Below are positions 36,728 to 50,101 of a stretch of DNA of 64,000 nucleotides, piece by piece (the first letter of the stretch is position 1; every line of letters begins with the position of its first letter). The notes below the pieces were generated by a model. The model saw nothing but the letters and a program-made list of their open reading frames with translations. It did not search any database and was not told the DNA's origin. Location of the stretch: positions 270,297,618-270,361,617 of the forward strand of contig NC_066584.1 in the NCBI RefSeq assembly GCF_024323335.1, given 5' to 3'. The stretch is from Lathyrus oleraceus. Taxonomy: Eukaryota; Streptophyta; Magnoliopsida; Fabales; Fabaceae. Both the position numbers and the translations under genes were made by a program.

Positions 36728-39700
36728 ATCCATACCCACTATGGATCCTGTTGATAATAGTTCTACTACTGTTCATTATGACTTTGAAAATCCGATCTAC
36801 CAAGCCGAGGATGGAAGTGTGGAAGATTGTGAAGTACCTGGAGAACTTGCCAGACTGTTACTGCAGGAAGAGAGGACTATACAGCCGCACGAGGAGTCAG
36901 TTGAGATTGTAAATCTGGGTACCGAAGTAGACAAGAAAGAAGTCAAAATAGGAGCAGGCTTGGAAAACAGTGTCAAAAGAAGGTTGATTCAGATGTTACA
37001 TGACTATGTAGAGATTTTTGCTTGGTCTTATGACGACATGCCAGGACTGGATACTGATATAGTAGTACATCGGCTGCCAACGAGGGAAGATTGTCGTCCT
37101 GTTAAGCAAAAGGTTCGTCGCATGCGTCCTGAAATGTCTGAGAAAATCAAAGCCGAGGTTATGAAACAATTTGATGCAGGTTTTCTGGTTGTTACTTCTT
37201 ATCCTCAATGGGTTGCTAATGTGGTACCAGTGCCGAAGAAGGATGGCAAGGTGCGAATGTGTGTAGACTACAGAGATTTGAATAAAGCGAGTCCCAAAGA
37301 CGACTTTCCACTTCCGCACATTGATGTTCTGGTAGATAACACCGCTCAACACAAGGTATTCTCATTCATGGATGGATTCTCAAGTTATAACCAGATTAAG
37401 ATGGCGCCTGAGGACATGGAGAAAACTACGTTTGTAACGCAATGGGGCACGTTCTGTTATAAAGTAATGCCATTTGGTTTAAAGAATGCAGGGGCAACGT
37501 ACCAGCGTGCTATGGTGGTTTTGTTCCATGATATGATCCATCATGAAATAGAAGTGTATGTGGATGACATGATAGCCAGATCTCATACTGAGGGAGAGCA
37601 TCTCGATCATTTATACAAACTGTTCGAGAGGTTGAAGAAATACAAGTTGAGGTTGAACCCGAACAAATGCACCTTTGGAGTAAGATCCGGCAAACTCTTG
37701 GGCTTTATTGTCAGTGGTAAAGGGATTGAGGTTGACCCGGCTAAGGTGAGGGCTATTCAAGAAATGCCAGTTCCTCGTACAGATAAAGAGGTCAGAGGTT
37801 TCTTGGGACGTTTGAATTATATTGCCCGATTTATCTCCCACTTGACTGCTACCTGCAAACCCCTCTTCAAACTACTGAGGAAAAATCAAGAGATGAGATG
37901 GAATGATGAATGTCAAGAAGCTTTCGACAAAATCAAGGAGTATCTTCAAAAACCTCCCATTCTGATGCCACCAGTTGAAGGAAGACCTTTAATCATGTAT
38001 TTGACCGTGTTAGAAAATTCAATGGGGTGTGTGTTGGGACAACATGACGAGTCTGGCCGAAAAGAGCATGCCATATACTACCTTAGTAAAAAGTTTACCG
38101 ACTGTGAAACAAGATACTCACTGCTCGAGAAAACTTGTTGTGCTTTGGCCTGGGCTGCTCGCCGACTAAGACAATACATGTTGAATCATACCACTTTATT
38201 GATTTCTAAGATGGATCCTATCAAATACATATTTGAGAAACCTGCCCTCTCCGGAAAAATAGCAAGATGGCAGATGATTTTAACAGAGTATGACATCCAG
38301 TATACTACCCAGAAAGCAATCAAAGGAAGCGTGTTAGCCGATCATTTGGCTCATCAAGCGGTGAATGATTACCAATCTATGAATTTTGAGTTCCCAGATG
38401 AAGATGTCATGCTTGTTACTGATCAGGAAGAACATGGACCGGATGAAAGACCCGAACTTGGATCCCGATGGACTATGGTTTTCGATGGATCTTCTAATGC
38501 ATTGGGCAACGGTGTTGGTGTTGTAATTATATCTCCCCGGGGTTGCCATACGCCCTTCACTGCCAGACTATGCTTTGATTGCACCAACAATATGGCTGAG
38601 TATGAAGCATGTATTTTGGGACTTAAGGCTGCTATAGACCTGAGAATCAAGTTTTTGAGGGTGTATGGAGACTCGGCCCTAGTAGTCAGTCAGATCAAAG
38701 GAGAATGGGACACTAAACATCCGAATCTCATCCCTTATCGAGAGCGGGTGTTAACATTAATCCCATACTTCGAAGAGATTACATTCGAACACATTCCACG
38801 AGAAGAGAATCAGTTGGCAGACGCATTGGCTACCATGTCATCTATGTTCAGAGTCAAATGGGGCAGCGAAGCTCCCATGATCACCATTGAACGGTTAGAT
38901 GAACCAGCGTATTGTTATGAACTTAACGCTGATGGAGTAGAGGAGAAACCTTGGTTCCACGAAGTAAAAAGATATTTGGAAACTCAGGAATACCCTGAAG
39001 AGGCATCTATCAATGACAGAAAATTTCTGAGGAAGTTCTCCGCTAAATTCTTTTTGAGTAATGGATTATTATACAAACGTAATCATGATTCGACTTTGCT
39101 TCGCTGTGTGGATAAAAAGGAAGCAGAAAAGATTATGGAAGACATGCATGATGGTATTTTTGGGACTCATTCTAGTGGGCATACGATGGCCAAGAAGATT
39201 CTGAGATCAGGGTATTATTGGTCTACCATGGAAGCTGATTGCCATCATCACTCCAGAACCTGTCACAAGTGCCAGATATATGCGGATAAAGTACATGTGC
39301 CTCCTGCTCCATTGAACGTGTTGACAACACCTTGGCCCTTTGCAATGTGGGGCATTGATATGATTGGAGAGATTAAACCTACTGCTTCTAACGGGCATCG
39401 TTTCATCCTTGTTGCTATTGATTACTTTACAAAGTGGGTAGAGGCCGCCTCATTCGCTTCTGTCACCAAGAATGTGGTGGCACGATTCATCAAGAATAAT
39501 CTCATTTATCGATATGGCATCCCTGAAAGAATTATTACTGACAATGGTACTAATTTGAACAACAAGATGATTACTGAACTCTGCACGCAGTTCAAAATAA
39601 AACACCATAACTCTTCTCCGTACCGGCCAAAGATGAACGGTGCCGTGGAGGCTGCTAATAAGAATATCAAGAAGATCATACAAAAGATGACGGTGACGTA

Positions 39701-40199
39701 CAAAGACTGGCATGAGATGTTACCGTTTGCTCTTCACGGTTATCGCACTTCAGTACGCACTTCGACAGGAGCAACTCCTTTCTCTTTAGTCTACGGAATG
39801 GAAGCCGTTTTACCAGTGGAAGTCCAGATTCCCTCTCTAAGAATCATAAAAGAGGCGGGCTTAGATGAAGATGAATGGATTCAGACTCGACTCGACCAGA
39901 TAAACTTGATCGATGAGAAGAGACTTGCGGCTGTGTGTCATGGACAGATATATCAGAAGCGCATGACCCAGGCATCTAACAAAAGAGTCAAGAGACAGGT
40001 ATATCGAATTGGCGATTTGGTAATAAAGCGTATCATTCTACCACAGGGTGATCCCAGAGGCAAATGGATTCCCACGTACGAAGGGCCGTTTGTAGTTAAG
40101 AAGGTATTCTCTGGTGGAGCCATGATACTAGCTACAATGGACGGCGAAGACTTCCCGCATCCCATGAACGCAGACATAGTCAAAAAATACTACGCATAA
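36728..40199 (+). CDS. Reverse transcriptase / RNase H / second RNase H / integrase, open (1152 aa from ATG 36741)
   Basis: The largest open Ogre-type frame here. Residues counted from M at 36741: a pre-RT region of about 150; RT with VPKKDGKVRMCVDYRDLNKA and Y273-V-D-D; the ordinary RNase H (about 390-530); a second RNase H of the acquired plant/archaeal type (MVFDGSSNALGNG, D582, to ADALATM); and integrase with HHCC finger (HSSGHTMAKKIL, CHKCQIYADK) and catalytic D873, D934, E970 (D-35-E). The C-terminal domain ends VKKYYA and has no chromodomain. All catalytic residues I can identify are present. By splicing it would be the 3' part of a pro-pol polyprotein; unspliced it could start at 36741. 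The upstream gag-pro stops make autonomous transposition unlikely. Confidence 0.95.
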
Positions 40200-42298
40200 A
40201 AGAGACCTGCTAGGTCGACGTACCTAGGCAAAAGTAAGGGCATCCCGGCAAACCAAAAAGGTTCGGGCAAAAATTAGGGATAAACATAAAAAAATGTGCA
40301 CCCGGCAAGTCGAAAACCTGAAAAGGCGGCTTGGGCAAAAAGGGGTATCCTGGTGGATTGAAAACCTGAAAAGGCGGTCCAGGCAAAAATTAGGGATCAA
40401 AGCGTATGACTATGTCCCGTTCTCAGACAGCTTCATCCAAGTTCAAAGGACTGAACAAGCTAATCACTTCTATCCGACAGCAGGAGATGAGAGGCTTGAA
40501 GACATAATGGCAGTAGGGGAATTAAAGTCAATAGGACGTTTTCGGCATAACTTTCTCTTTGTTTTCTTGACAATTTCCTCTTACTAGGATTTCTGTCTCC
40601 TTGTACACAAATTGCCTGTTTATAGGCCCTCTTTCGAAATCAATATAATTTTAGTTTCAAAAAAAATGCTTTTGTTTTACTTTCTCTGTTTTGTTTGCAT
40701 AAGCGTCCATTGATTTAATTCGAATTAATATATGCATTTGGATATGATCGATGTTTACCAAAAATGCGTGCATAAAATAGAAATAGCGATTACTACTAGA
40801 CTTCAGGATCGAGGAGAAGGTCTAATCATGCTTTCCAATGAATCCGTTGCTAATCCTATCCCCCAGCAAAGCCAGTCATTCCCAGAAGAGAGTGGCATTA
40901 CTAGACAAATGGGTCATCTCTTCCACCCCCAGCCAGGCTTCTGTTGAACATTTCTACCATCAGACAGAAATCAAGCATCCCCGACTAAGAAAGGGTCATC
41001 GATACCAGTATCTCCCAACCAGAAGATTGAGATTTGTTTTCCCCAGTAGAGTCCTCTGGAAGAACTTTTCAGATGCATAATTCATTCATTACATCATTTC
41101 ACAGCATACGCATGCATACATCGTTCGCAGTTATTTTCGAAAGCATAAAACATCTCATGCATCATGACATGGCATGAAGCTAACTTTATTTTTCAGGTTA
41201 ATTATTCCCCTGATACAGTCAAAACAAAGGTCCATTCAGACGGACATCCTCATCAATTACGTTCAGGATTCAACTACATCTTTCAGATATACTCCATGTC
41301 AACATTCATTCTGACATCCTCCTAACGATGGCATCTATAAGCCCATCCCAGACATTTATTGCAAATACAACATATACAAATACTATCAGATATAGCCTAG
41401 CGTACGGTTCATTCTGATTCAGCTCAACATATGACTCTTTCAACTCAGATGCGATCTAACGTACGATCCATTCCGACCTTCAACAACTCCAATACGGTCT
41501 AGCATACGACCCATTTGGACCTTCAAGGCCTCAAATGCTACCTAGCGTACGGTACATTCTGAAGTGTAGTCTGGCGTATGACTACCCCCTTCATCATCAG
41601 GTACAGCCTAACGGACGGCTCAGTCTACAACTCAGATACGATCTAGCATACGATCCATTCTGATCCTTCACCCCCAGTAACGATACAGCCTAACGGACGG
41701 CTCGTTCCGCAACTCAGATACGATCTAGCGTACGATCCATTCTGATCCTTTATCCCCAGCAGTGTATGACTCATTCGGATTCTTATCTCATTTTGATTCG
41801 GCACAACATATTACTCCTCCAACAATACGGTCTAGCGTACGACCCATTCGGATCTTCATTCCTCAGATACTACCTAGCGTACGGTACATCCCGAGGTGTA
41901 GTCTAGCGTACGACTACTTTTCGTCAGATACAGCCTAACAGACGGCCCATTCTGCAACTCAGATACGATCTAGCGTATGATCCATTCTGATCTGTTATCC
42001 CCAGCGGCGTATGACCCATTCTAACTCCCCAGTGAAGTCGACGGCCTAATGAATGACTCACTATACGGTCTAGCGTATGACCCAGTGACACCCATGACTT
42101 CAGATATCTTCTAACGTACGACGTACTATGAAGCTCTCATCATCAAACTTCCTAGATGGCATCTTTAAACCCATCTCCATCAAGACTAACTAATTGACAA
42201 GTGCAAATTTTTGGGGCATCCTAAGTGTTCAATAATCTTCCACCTCCAGACCACGAATGGCGTACATACCATTCTGACTCTCTCGGTTCAAGAATATT
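40200..42298 (+). other. Element B 3' region with two repeat fields
   Basis: Non-coding. Field one (about 40222-40400) repeats a unit with GAAAACCTGAAAAGGCGG and GGGCAAAAA, homologous to the start of the Ogre A 3' region. Field two is the TAGCGTACGA field, entered separately. Between them (40400-41390) I see no gene; short ORFs there lack likeness to anything recognised. Confidence 0.75.
41395..42130 (+). repeat. Degenerate array with core TCTAGCGTACGAYCCATTC in B
   Basis: Units of roughly 25-60 bases recur more than a dozen times, built from ATACGRTCTAGCGTACGAYCCATTCTGAT-like words and variants (CCTAACGGACGGCTC, ACCTAGCGTACGGTACATTC, TAGTCTGGCGTATGACTAC). Each unit pairs a 'GTACGG/GTATGA' word with 'CCATTC' or 'CTCATTC'. 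The array is too degenerate to give a period by eye. Placed between integrase and PPT, as are variable tandem repeats of Ogre elements. Confidence 0.8.
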
Positions 42299-42311
42299 GA
42301 ACAGGGGCAGC
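42299..42311 (+). other. Polypurine tract of element B
   Basis: GAACAGGGGCAGC directly precedes the 3' LTR start TGTCATACC. Confidence 0.85.
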
Positions 42312-44315
42312 TGTCATACCCCAAAATTTGCCCATTAATATTTCAAGACATTTTTCAGGGCACTCCGACTCATTTTTATGACACTGATCTTAAAGGAACA
42401 AAGGCCTAGCTCACGAGTGGCCCAATCCAGAAAATGGCCCAAACTGGCCTGCTCGCTAGGCGAGCAAATCCTTCGCCTAGCGAACGTTCGCTGCATGCTC
42501 GCCTAGCGAACGTTCGCTACACGCTCGCCTAGCGAAGCTGGCAGATAACAAAAAATTTTGGGCTTCACTCTGAGCCCATTAGGTCATGAAAAAAGGCATT
42601 ATAAATACCACAACTCCAGTCAGAAAAAGGGAGGACAAAAAAGGACGAAAGGAGAACCCTAGCAAGCAAACCCTAGCGCTCACAGACGGAAAACCCTGGA
42701 GGCTAACCCTGAGAATTCCGAGTAACCCTAAAGGAAACCCTGAAGGAAAAGCCGGCGGCAGCAAGGTCACTTCCGCTCAATTCGATCCAATCGGCCAATT
42801 CAAGGTTACAATTCGATCACAAACAGGTTGGCATTGCTATTACTACCTTATGTTCTTAATTTGCACATGGTATCATGATTGAATTTATGAAACTATCTTA
42901 AGTTTTACATATGAATTTAAGTATGCATGAACATCTGAATGTCTAACCACATAATCTCTCTAATGAATGCTATAAGGTGTGAAGCTTGCTGCCATTATAT
43001 CATTATTAAAACCGGAATCCGCAGCCGCTCGCTAGCACATCGCTAAGCGAGCATGCAACGAGTGTTCGCTAAGACTTCGCTAGGCGAAGCAGGAGCGAAC
43101 GCGACAGCAACCGACTTTTCTGTTCTGACTTTTGCCCACCTGTCATGTTTTTATCATAGCCATGCATTGTTTATCTGACCCTACTGCTGTTCTGGTTTCT
43201 TTTGTGGTGTAATTCTCGACTGCACCCTGATTTGGTATTCTGACATGTTTGCTGAGTTTTGCAAAGGTTCACACATCGCCGGGAAAGCTAGCTAGATAGG
43301 TATTCCACTTTATTTGTGGGATGCCCTTTGTGGAGTTTCACCCTAAATTACCTAATTAATTTTAATGTATTAATTTTAATGTGGAGATCCACCCTCAATT
43401 ACTTAGCTGATTTTAATGTATTGATTTTAATGTGGAGATTCATCCTAATTGCCTAATTGATTGTAAAATACGGCCTTTAAATATGTGATCTTGGACCTCT
43501 CTTTGCTGCCCTACGGTATTACGGTATAACGGTCGTGTCCCGCGAATGTAGGGATACACTTAGCAAAGACCCTTCGGTTAAATCATCATAAAATAAATCA
43601 TGGTCCTTCGGATGTTGCCTTCGAAAATACGATTTTGTCCCTCGATGACCCTTCGGTGTAGCCTACGGTTAAATGATGATCGTCCCTTCGAATGCTAAGG
43701 TATCCTTACAACTGTTGCCTTCAATGACCTATCGATGACCCTACAATGACCCTTTTACATCCAAAGGATAAAACTACTTACTTCTCAATAGTAAGGACAG
43801 TTTTACCCTCATAAGGATAGGAAATGCCCATAACGACCTTAGGAAGGTATAACTCTCAATTACTGGATCATAACCTAAAACATTTTCCACCCCTCACACT
43901 TTGCAAGTCCTAGAAAATCACCACTTGGTATACATTCATACTAGAATCATTACCAAGTTATATTTTTCTAAACTGTTTTTCAAAATCAAACGAGATAAAT
44001 ACTTTGTATACATTCATACGAGAATCATTACAAAGTTAAACTCTCTTTTCGAAACATTTTTAAACAATTCACCAACACTTTTCAGACAAAAATATAAGTG
44101 ATCCAACAATTAAGAGCCCATGGATAACCATGGATACAAAGGGTGCTAATACCTTCCCTTTGTATAATGTACCTCCCGAACCCAAAATCTATTGAGGTCT
44201 TTCCTGTTCTTTTCCACCTTTCCTTATTGGATAAAAGAAAAGTCGGTGGCGACTCTTGCTATCCGCGACATTGCGATAAAAAGCAAAATACCCCAAGTCA
44301 GTTCACCGTATGACA
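42312..44315 (+). repeat. Element B 3' LTR (2004 bp)
   Basis: Same length as the 5' LTR with about 20 scattered substitutions. It ends TGACA at the CTCTT duplicate. Confidence 0.96.
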
Positions 44316-47300
44316 CTCTTGTATCTTTCACTTTGGATGGACATGGTGATGGTTCTTCATTTTTGCTCAAATAGGATTCCCTAGCACAAAAGCACACACA
44401 TCAAAAAGTTCCATGAAGTAAATCAAGAATGGACAAGAGTGAGTTTAGAGGTTTGGGTCCTTCTAATCCATCTTCACATTAAGATCCTTTTACTCCAATT
44501 TGCATAGGGGAAGTCCTAGAAACTAAGTCCGTTTGTCCATTTCTTTGCATTTTGGTCCACAATAATCAAAACAAAAGCACAAGCACAATAATATATATAC
44601 AATTATGTGCTCAAGTGAGCAAAAGGCAAATTGCATTAACATAAACATGTGCTCAAATGAGCAAAGGAAAAAAAGCAAATGAATAATATGTACAAGAATA
44701 GTAAATTGCATAAAAGTAAAGAGCAAAAAGTAAATGTTAATTGTTAATGGTTAATGTTAGTAGTTAGTGTGCCATAAGGCAAATTTAGCGCTATGTTAAG
44801 CAATCATAATTGGACTTATGTAGAAGTCACAACTATCTGAGGCCGGTCAATAATAATGTAGGCAACAACACAAGTTAGAAGTCTTGATTAGTGAACCAAA
44901 TTCTAACAACTTGCCATGCGAAAAAGAGGAAGAGAGATGATCTTGTATTGGTTTAAGTCCTTTGCATGATTTAGAAAGCAACCTATCCTTAATGCAAAGC
45001 CATTCACTTGATCATTTGATCAAGATGAATTAGATTTGAATCAAGGAAGATTAAACCTCCCTAATCAATGCTAACTTACCAACCTTTAACTCATTGATCA
45101 AATAGAAAAGAAGGAGAAGAAGAAGAAGAATAAGAAGAAGATGGATAATGGAAAAGAAGAAAATAAAATGCATCAAATGAAAAGAAATGTACCAATCCAT
45201 AAATGTTGACCAAAGATAGGGAAGATCAAGGTCAAACCATAAAATCAGAAATGAGATGAAGATTGGAAGTCAAGAAATAAACAAAATATTTTTGGCATTT
45301 TAATATTTGAACATAAACTTGAATTAAAATATTAAAGAAAGGTCAAACTTCAAAATCACTTCAAATCAACTTTGAAAAGTCCAAGTGAATTATCCCAAGT
45401 TCAACAAGTCAAACAAAGTCTGACAAAAAATTTCAGCATTTTTAAAAGTCAGAAACTATTTTAATCAATTAAAAATGAATAAAAATAACCTAATTGAACT
45501 AAAATATCAAATAAATCTCAAATCAATTAATAAATTTATGAGAATATTTTTCATAGATCCATCATCATTCAAAGAGGTTAGAAAAATACTTTTGTATTTT
45601 TTGGATATCAAAAACTATTTAAAATGAATTAAAAATAACCAGAAAAGAGAAAATTATTAAAAAATAGCAAATGGTAAAATAAAAAATATTAAAAATCATT
45701 TTTAGAAACTAGAAATTAAAAGAGAAATAATGCAATTGGTCCCATATTTTTTGGACCAATAATAAAAGAGATATGGATTTTAGAAATAAAATGGAATTAA
45801 AAAATGAAATAGAAAATAAAAATCAGAATTAATAAATGGCAAAAAGCGTGAGCCCTTGGATCTGAGCTCATTAATTGAGCTGGCAGATCCAAGCATCCAG
45901 AGGCGCACGTCCAACATGTTCCACGGTCAATGCAACCACATGTGGTATTTAAAAAAGTCATAAGAATGGAGCGTGGAGATTAGATCTGGAGATTGAGATC
46001 AATGGCTCACAATCAATCTGGAAAAGAGACGGTGGCCAGCGCCACCGTCTTCTCGGGTGAGCTCCGGCGAAGGTCAAAAAATGCAGAGATTCAAATGCTC
46101 ACTAAAATGGACGATCCAGGCACCATTCGAAAGGTGAAGTGATGTACATCACTCCTATATCACTCACTTCCACTCTAGATTCCTATTAAGAGAGAAATCA
46201 GAGATGGAAGTTTGGTGATGTTCAACTGAACTTGCTCGATTTCAACAATTAAGCACTCAATAATAATGCCTCTATAGAGAGGACTTCAGACAACACAATA
46301 TCAAGGCCAATGGATCAAAGTATAAGGAGATTCGAAGCAAAAAACAGTTGATCAAAACCTTTGGATTATGAAGATTTGAGTCCCTTTCCTTGGTTCCTTT
46401 TGCAAAACAAAACTTCAATAGATCGAATGATGAAGGTCTAGGAACTTTAGATCTGAAAATTCAACCAAATGCAATTGAATTTCAGATATGAATTTTTGAA
46501 TAAAGATGAACTTTGTTCCTTTGGTATGGTTAGGGATTCACTCTTGCAGCATTTCAGACGCCTTCAGGTTGGAGAATTATGAAGCATATCACATGTATTT
46601 ATAGCTGGAAAGGGCTGAGTGCATGAGTTAACTCGTGTGCATGGCAAATGGATTTTTCATTGCATGGGGTTGTGTGATCATGTTGAAGGCCCAATGAAGA
46701 CTGGAATGACCTGCTGAGTTCATATGAATTGCAAATGGACGTGTATATTAAGTGTAATCAGCTCATGCATGGCAATTTGAATTGAATTTCACAAAATGCA
46801 CTTAATTTTCATGCCTTCGAAAATGGTGCTTCCAAACTCCAAATGCTACCTCATGAGTAATGGTTAGAAAGCTTGTTGCATAAGGAACAAATGATATGTT
46901 GATCAAAATTTCAATTGGGCCTTGGAAATTAGTGAATTTTGAGTTTAAAGTGTAGGGTGCAAAACATGCATAAGTGAAGTTTCCAAATTTGGCCAATGTT
47001 CAAGCCCTTTTGTCTCAATGATGAAAGCTCCAAATGATAAAACCTTCAACGTCAAAGTTGTAGATCTATTCAAGACAATCAATTTGGACTTAAATTTTGC
47101 ATCATTTGGATTTTTAATGAAGAAGTTATGGGCACTTGAAGTTGGACTTTTTTCCATTTCAATGCATTTGGCCCAAAGTGACCTATAATGTTTTGCATTA
47201 TCACATGTATTTATTTTGAGATTTTGAAATTTTTCTAAACATAACATTTGAAGTATACACAATAATATTTCCAATTAATTTGATTCCACCTCAAAATCAT

Positions 47301-48122
47301 AAAAAATGAATGAGTTATGTTCTTGGGAAGTTGACCCAAAATTAGGGTTTCAGTCAAAATGACCTATAATGTCTTGGAGTGGATGATGATCTTCCAAGCT
47401 TCAATCAATTTTTTATGAACATGAAAGTTGCTCATATTATCCTTAAGAACATTTGTGCTCTTGGGATCATCTCCATTTGACCAACACATAAAAAGTTAGG
47501 TCTCAGTGTATTTCTAAATAGTCAGATGAATTGACTGATCAACTTCTTAAGTCCACCACTCATATATTGATGAATTGATGATTTAGGGTACTCAAATAAG
47601 TTAAAATATGCATGGAATAATGAATTTAAGAACTTCCTTTGATGGTATTTGACCATGGGTTGAGTTTGCTTCATGAGCAAGGCACAATTGATGAACAAAT
47701 GAATTAAGGTTTCCTTGGGAAACAAACCTCAAACTCCTTGACTTGCTTTGATCAAAATGATGAATTGAGATACTAGGGAGGCATATTTGATGGATGAGAG
47801 CTTTGGGAACCATTACCATGCTTGCTTTCATCTCCTCTTGACTTTATCATTGTACAAAGGATCTCCTAGAAGCTCTTTAGACCTTGTGATTGCTCAAGCT
47901 ACAAACAAGAAATGTTAGTGACATATTTTTGTGCTTTTGGTTAGTAAATAAAAATGAGAAAAGCAATGATATACAATTCAAGCATGCTTGGTGATCTCAA
48001 ACCACTCACAAGAGGTCCCACCCAAAGGCAAAGGGAACCCAGATGCTCATGATCCTTGAGGCTTTGCAAATGCAATGTTATGATGCCATGAGGGATCTTA
48101 GGGCCAAAATTGGGGTCTTACA
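44316..48122 (-). repeat. Ogre A 5' LTR, segment right of element B
   Basis: It continues the LTR from CTCTTGTATC and ends GGGTCTTACA at 48122, and aligns with 2537-6166. It contains about 180 bp (about 47309-47490) absent from the other LTR. On the minus strand this is the outer end of the 5' LTR and would include its promoter region. Confidence 0.93.
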
Positions 48123-48127
48123 ATATG

Positions 48128-50101
48128 CAATGCCGCGTTTAGTACAATCAATGGCATACCTAAGAATGCCAATGATGCTCGCATATTTGGTTTGTCTGAC
48201 ACTTTAACTAGTGTTCTTAAACAGTTTCACGCTTTGATCATATGGTGTGCTCGCTGGTTTACAGTCAATGTAGTTATATTTCTTTAAGATCTTCTCTATA
48301 TAATGAGATTGATTCAAAGAAATTCCTTTTTCGAATCTAGTGATCTTGATTACAAGAATCAAACTCGCTTCTTCGAGGTCTGTCATATCAAAGTTTTTGC
48401 TCAATAATGATTTCACATCATTAACGACCTGAATGTTTGATCCAAATATCAGTAGATCGTCTACCTAGAGACATATGATAGTGCAAATATGATTCTCAGA
48501 TTTGTAATAAACGCATTTGTCACTTTCATTCACTTTGTACCCGTTCGATATTATTAAGTTATCAAACTTTTCATCAGATTGCTTTGGAGCTTGTTTTAGA
48601 CCACACAATGACTTATCTAACTAAATTACTTTGTTTTCTTATCCTTGAATTACAAACCCTTCCTATTGATCAATATAGATTTCTTATTCTAAGTCATAGT
48701 TTAAAAATTTTATTTTAACATCCATTTGGTGTACTGTTAAGTTATAAAATAGCATCCATTGAAATAAGTATCCTAATGGATGTAATTCAAGTGACTGGAG
48801 AAAAAGTATACAAATTTTTTGTATTTTCTCTTTGTCTAAAACCTTTGCCTACAAGGCAAGCCTTGTACTTATCAACTGTTCCATCAGGTTTTAGTTTCCT
48901 TTTTAAAACTCATTTACAACCAACTGGTTTACAACCAGAAGGCAAGTCTACTAAGCGTCAAGTCCTATTAGATTCTAGAGAATCTATATCACCGTTAATA
49001 GCTTCTTGCCATAAATCTGCATCCAGAGATGACAAGGCTTTTTGAAGATTTTTTAGATCACCTTCTATTGTATAGGCCGCATAATCTGGACCATATTCTT
49101 TAGCAACTCTTACTCATTTACTTTGTCGAAGTTTTGTTTCCACTTCATCGTTACTTTTGGTGCTTCTTATCACAAGAATGTGATTCAATTCAATGCCCCA
49201 ACTATTTTTCGATTTGAAATGAAATTTTCCTTCATAGAATTCAACATCATTTGATTCTATGATCACTTTAGCATTTAGTTCATAACACTTATATTCCCTA
49301 CTATTTGTTGCATACCCATTGAATAGATACTCATATGCTCTACTAGCGAGTTTAACTCGCTTCGGACCTAGAATTCTGACATAAGCCAGGCAACCCCAAT
49401 TCTAAAGTAAGAAGAGTTTGGTTGTCTTTTATTTAATATCTAATAAGGAGATATCTAATTTTTAAACTTGGGATCTCTATTCAGGACATAGCAAATAGTG
49501 AACAACCCACACAAATGAAGAGCAGAACTAGAATTTAACATAATTGCAACAACAAGTTCAGTAAGAGTTCTATTCATTCTTTCTGCTTTACAATTCATTT
49601 AAGAAGAGTATGGTTCAGTCGTTTCATGTGCATTTCCATGTTGTTTAACAATTTCATTAAGTAAATCGAAATCATACTCAGTTCATCCATCATTACGAAA
49701 TCTCTTAATTTTCTTACTAAATTGATTTTTAATTTCATTCACAAAAATATCATTCTCAGTGATGGGGTATAAATATACCCCAATAGAATGACTAAACCAT
49801 GTCTTATTTAGAAGGAAACCAGAAACCAGACTCTTTATAATCTCTAAAGTATGCATGACATCCTTCAAGATTAAAGTCTTTCTTAGAGGTGGACTCTGCT
49901 CCACTTCTCCAATACCGACAACATTAATGGCGTGGGCAACTCCCAACAACACTTTCATGTTCGTGTATGTTTTGAGCATTGCACGATCATAATAGACACG
50001 AAGAGAGGAGCCAATGTATAACCATCAACCATTAGATTCACCAATCATGTTGATTTTAGTGATTAAAGCAATAAATTGCTCATTAATTAGGTTAACCTAT
50101 G
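48128..50101 (-). pseudogene. Ty1/copia pol remnant: protease/pre-integrase, integrase, reverse transcriptase
   Basis: Minus-strand reading with many stops. From right to left: KVLLGVAHAINVVGIGEVE and LKDVMHT..I.KSLVSGFLLNK, the conserved segment after the protease (49683-49979); integrase traces (AERMNRTL-like, about 49600, and HFKSKN, about 49210); RT with VDDLLIFG (about 48450); and the open stretch 48204-48416 with TRFEKGISLNQSHYIEKILKKY and KPASTPYD. The reading then continues past a stop to the ATATG target site of Ogre A and resumes at 1463. Fully decayed; oldest layer of the stack. Confidence 0.85.

Larger units (their letters stand above)
29187..44315 (+). mobile_element. Ogre-like Ty3/gypsy LTR retrotransposon B (15,129 bp)
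   Basis: A complete plus-strand element flanked by CTCTT (29182-29186 and 44316-44320), inserted in the 5' LTR of Ogre A. The LTRs are both 2004 bp (29187-31190 and 42312-44315), and I counted about 20 differences between them (about 1%). Order: LTR, PBS, leader, ORF1, gag-pro, predicted intron, RT/RNase H/second RNase H/integrase, repeat-rich 3' region, PPT, LTR. Organisation matches element A, but the LTRs are less than half as long and share no evident sequence with A's, so it is a different family of the Ogre/Tat lineage. Two stops in gag-pro disable it; ORF1 and RT-INT are open. Confidence 0.96.
1464..48122 (-). mobile_element. Ogre-type Ty3/gypsy LTR retrotransposon A, with nested insertions
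   Basis: The element runs from TGTAGCGGGG (1464) to GGGTCTTACA (48122) and is flanked by the 5-bp duplication ATATG (1459-1463 and 48123-48127). It is read on the minus strand: 5' LTR at the right (28108-48122, split by element B), PBS, ORF1, gag, protease, intron, RT/RNase H/integrase, a long 3' untranslated region (split by element C), PPT, and 3' LTR (1464-6166). Without B, C and the MITE it would be about 22 kb with 4.7-4.9 kb LTRs, the size class known for Ogre elements of legumes. The ORF upstream of gag, the arginine-tRNA-type PBS and the intron between pro and RT are Ogre hallmarks. All coding regions carry stops. Confidence 0.95.

Noticed and set aside
870..50101. Two independent copia elements at the left and right of Ogre A
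   Set aside because: The RT reading continues in frame across the ATATG duplication, so both parts are one element split by the insertion.
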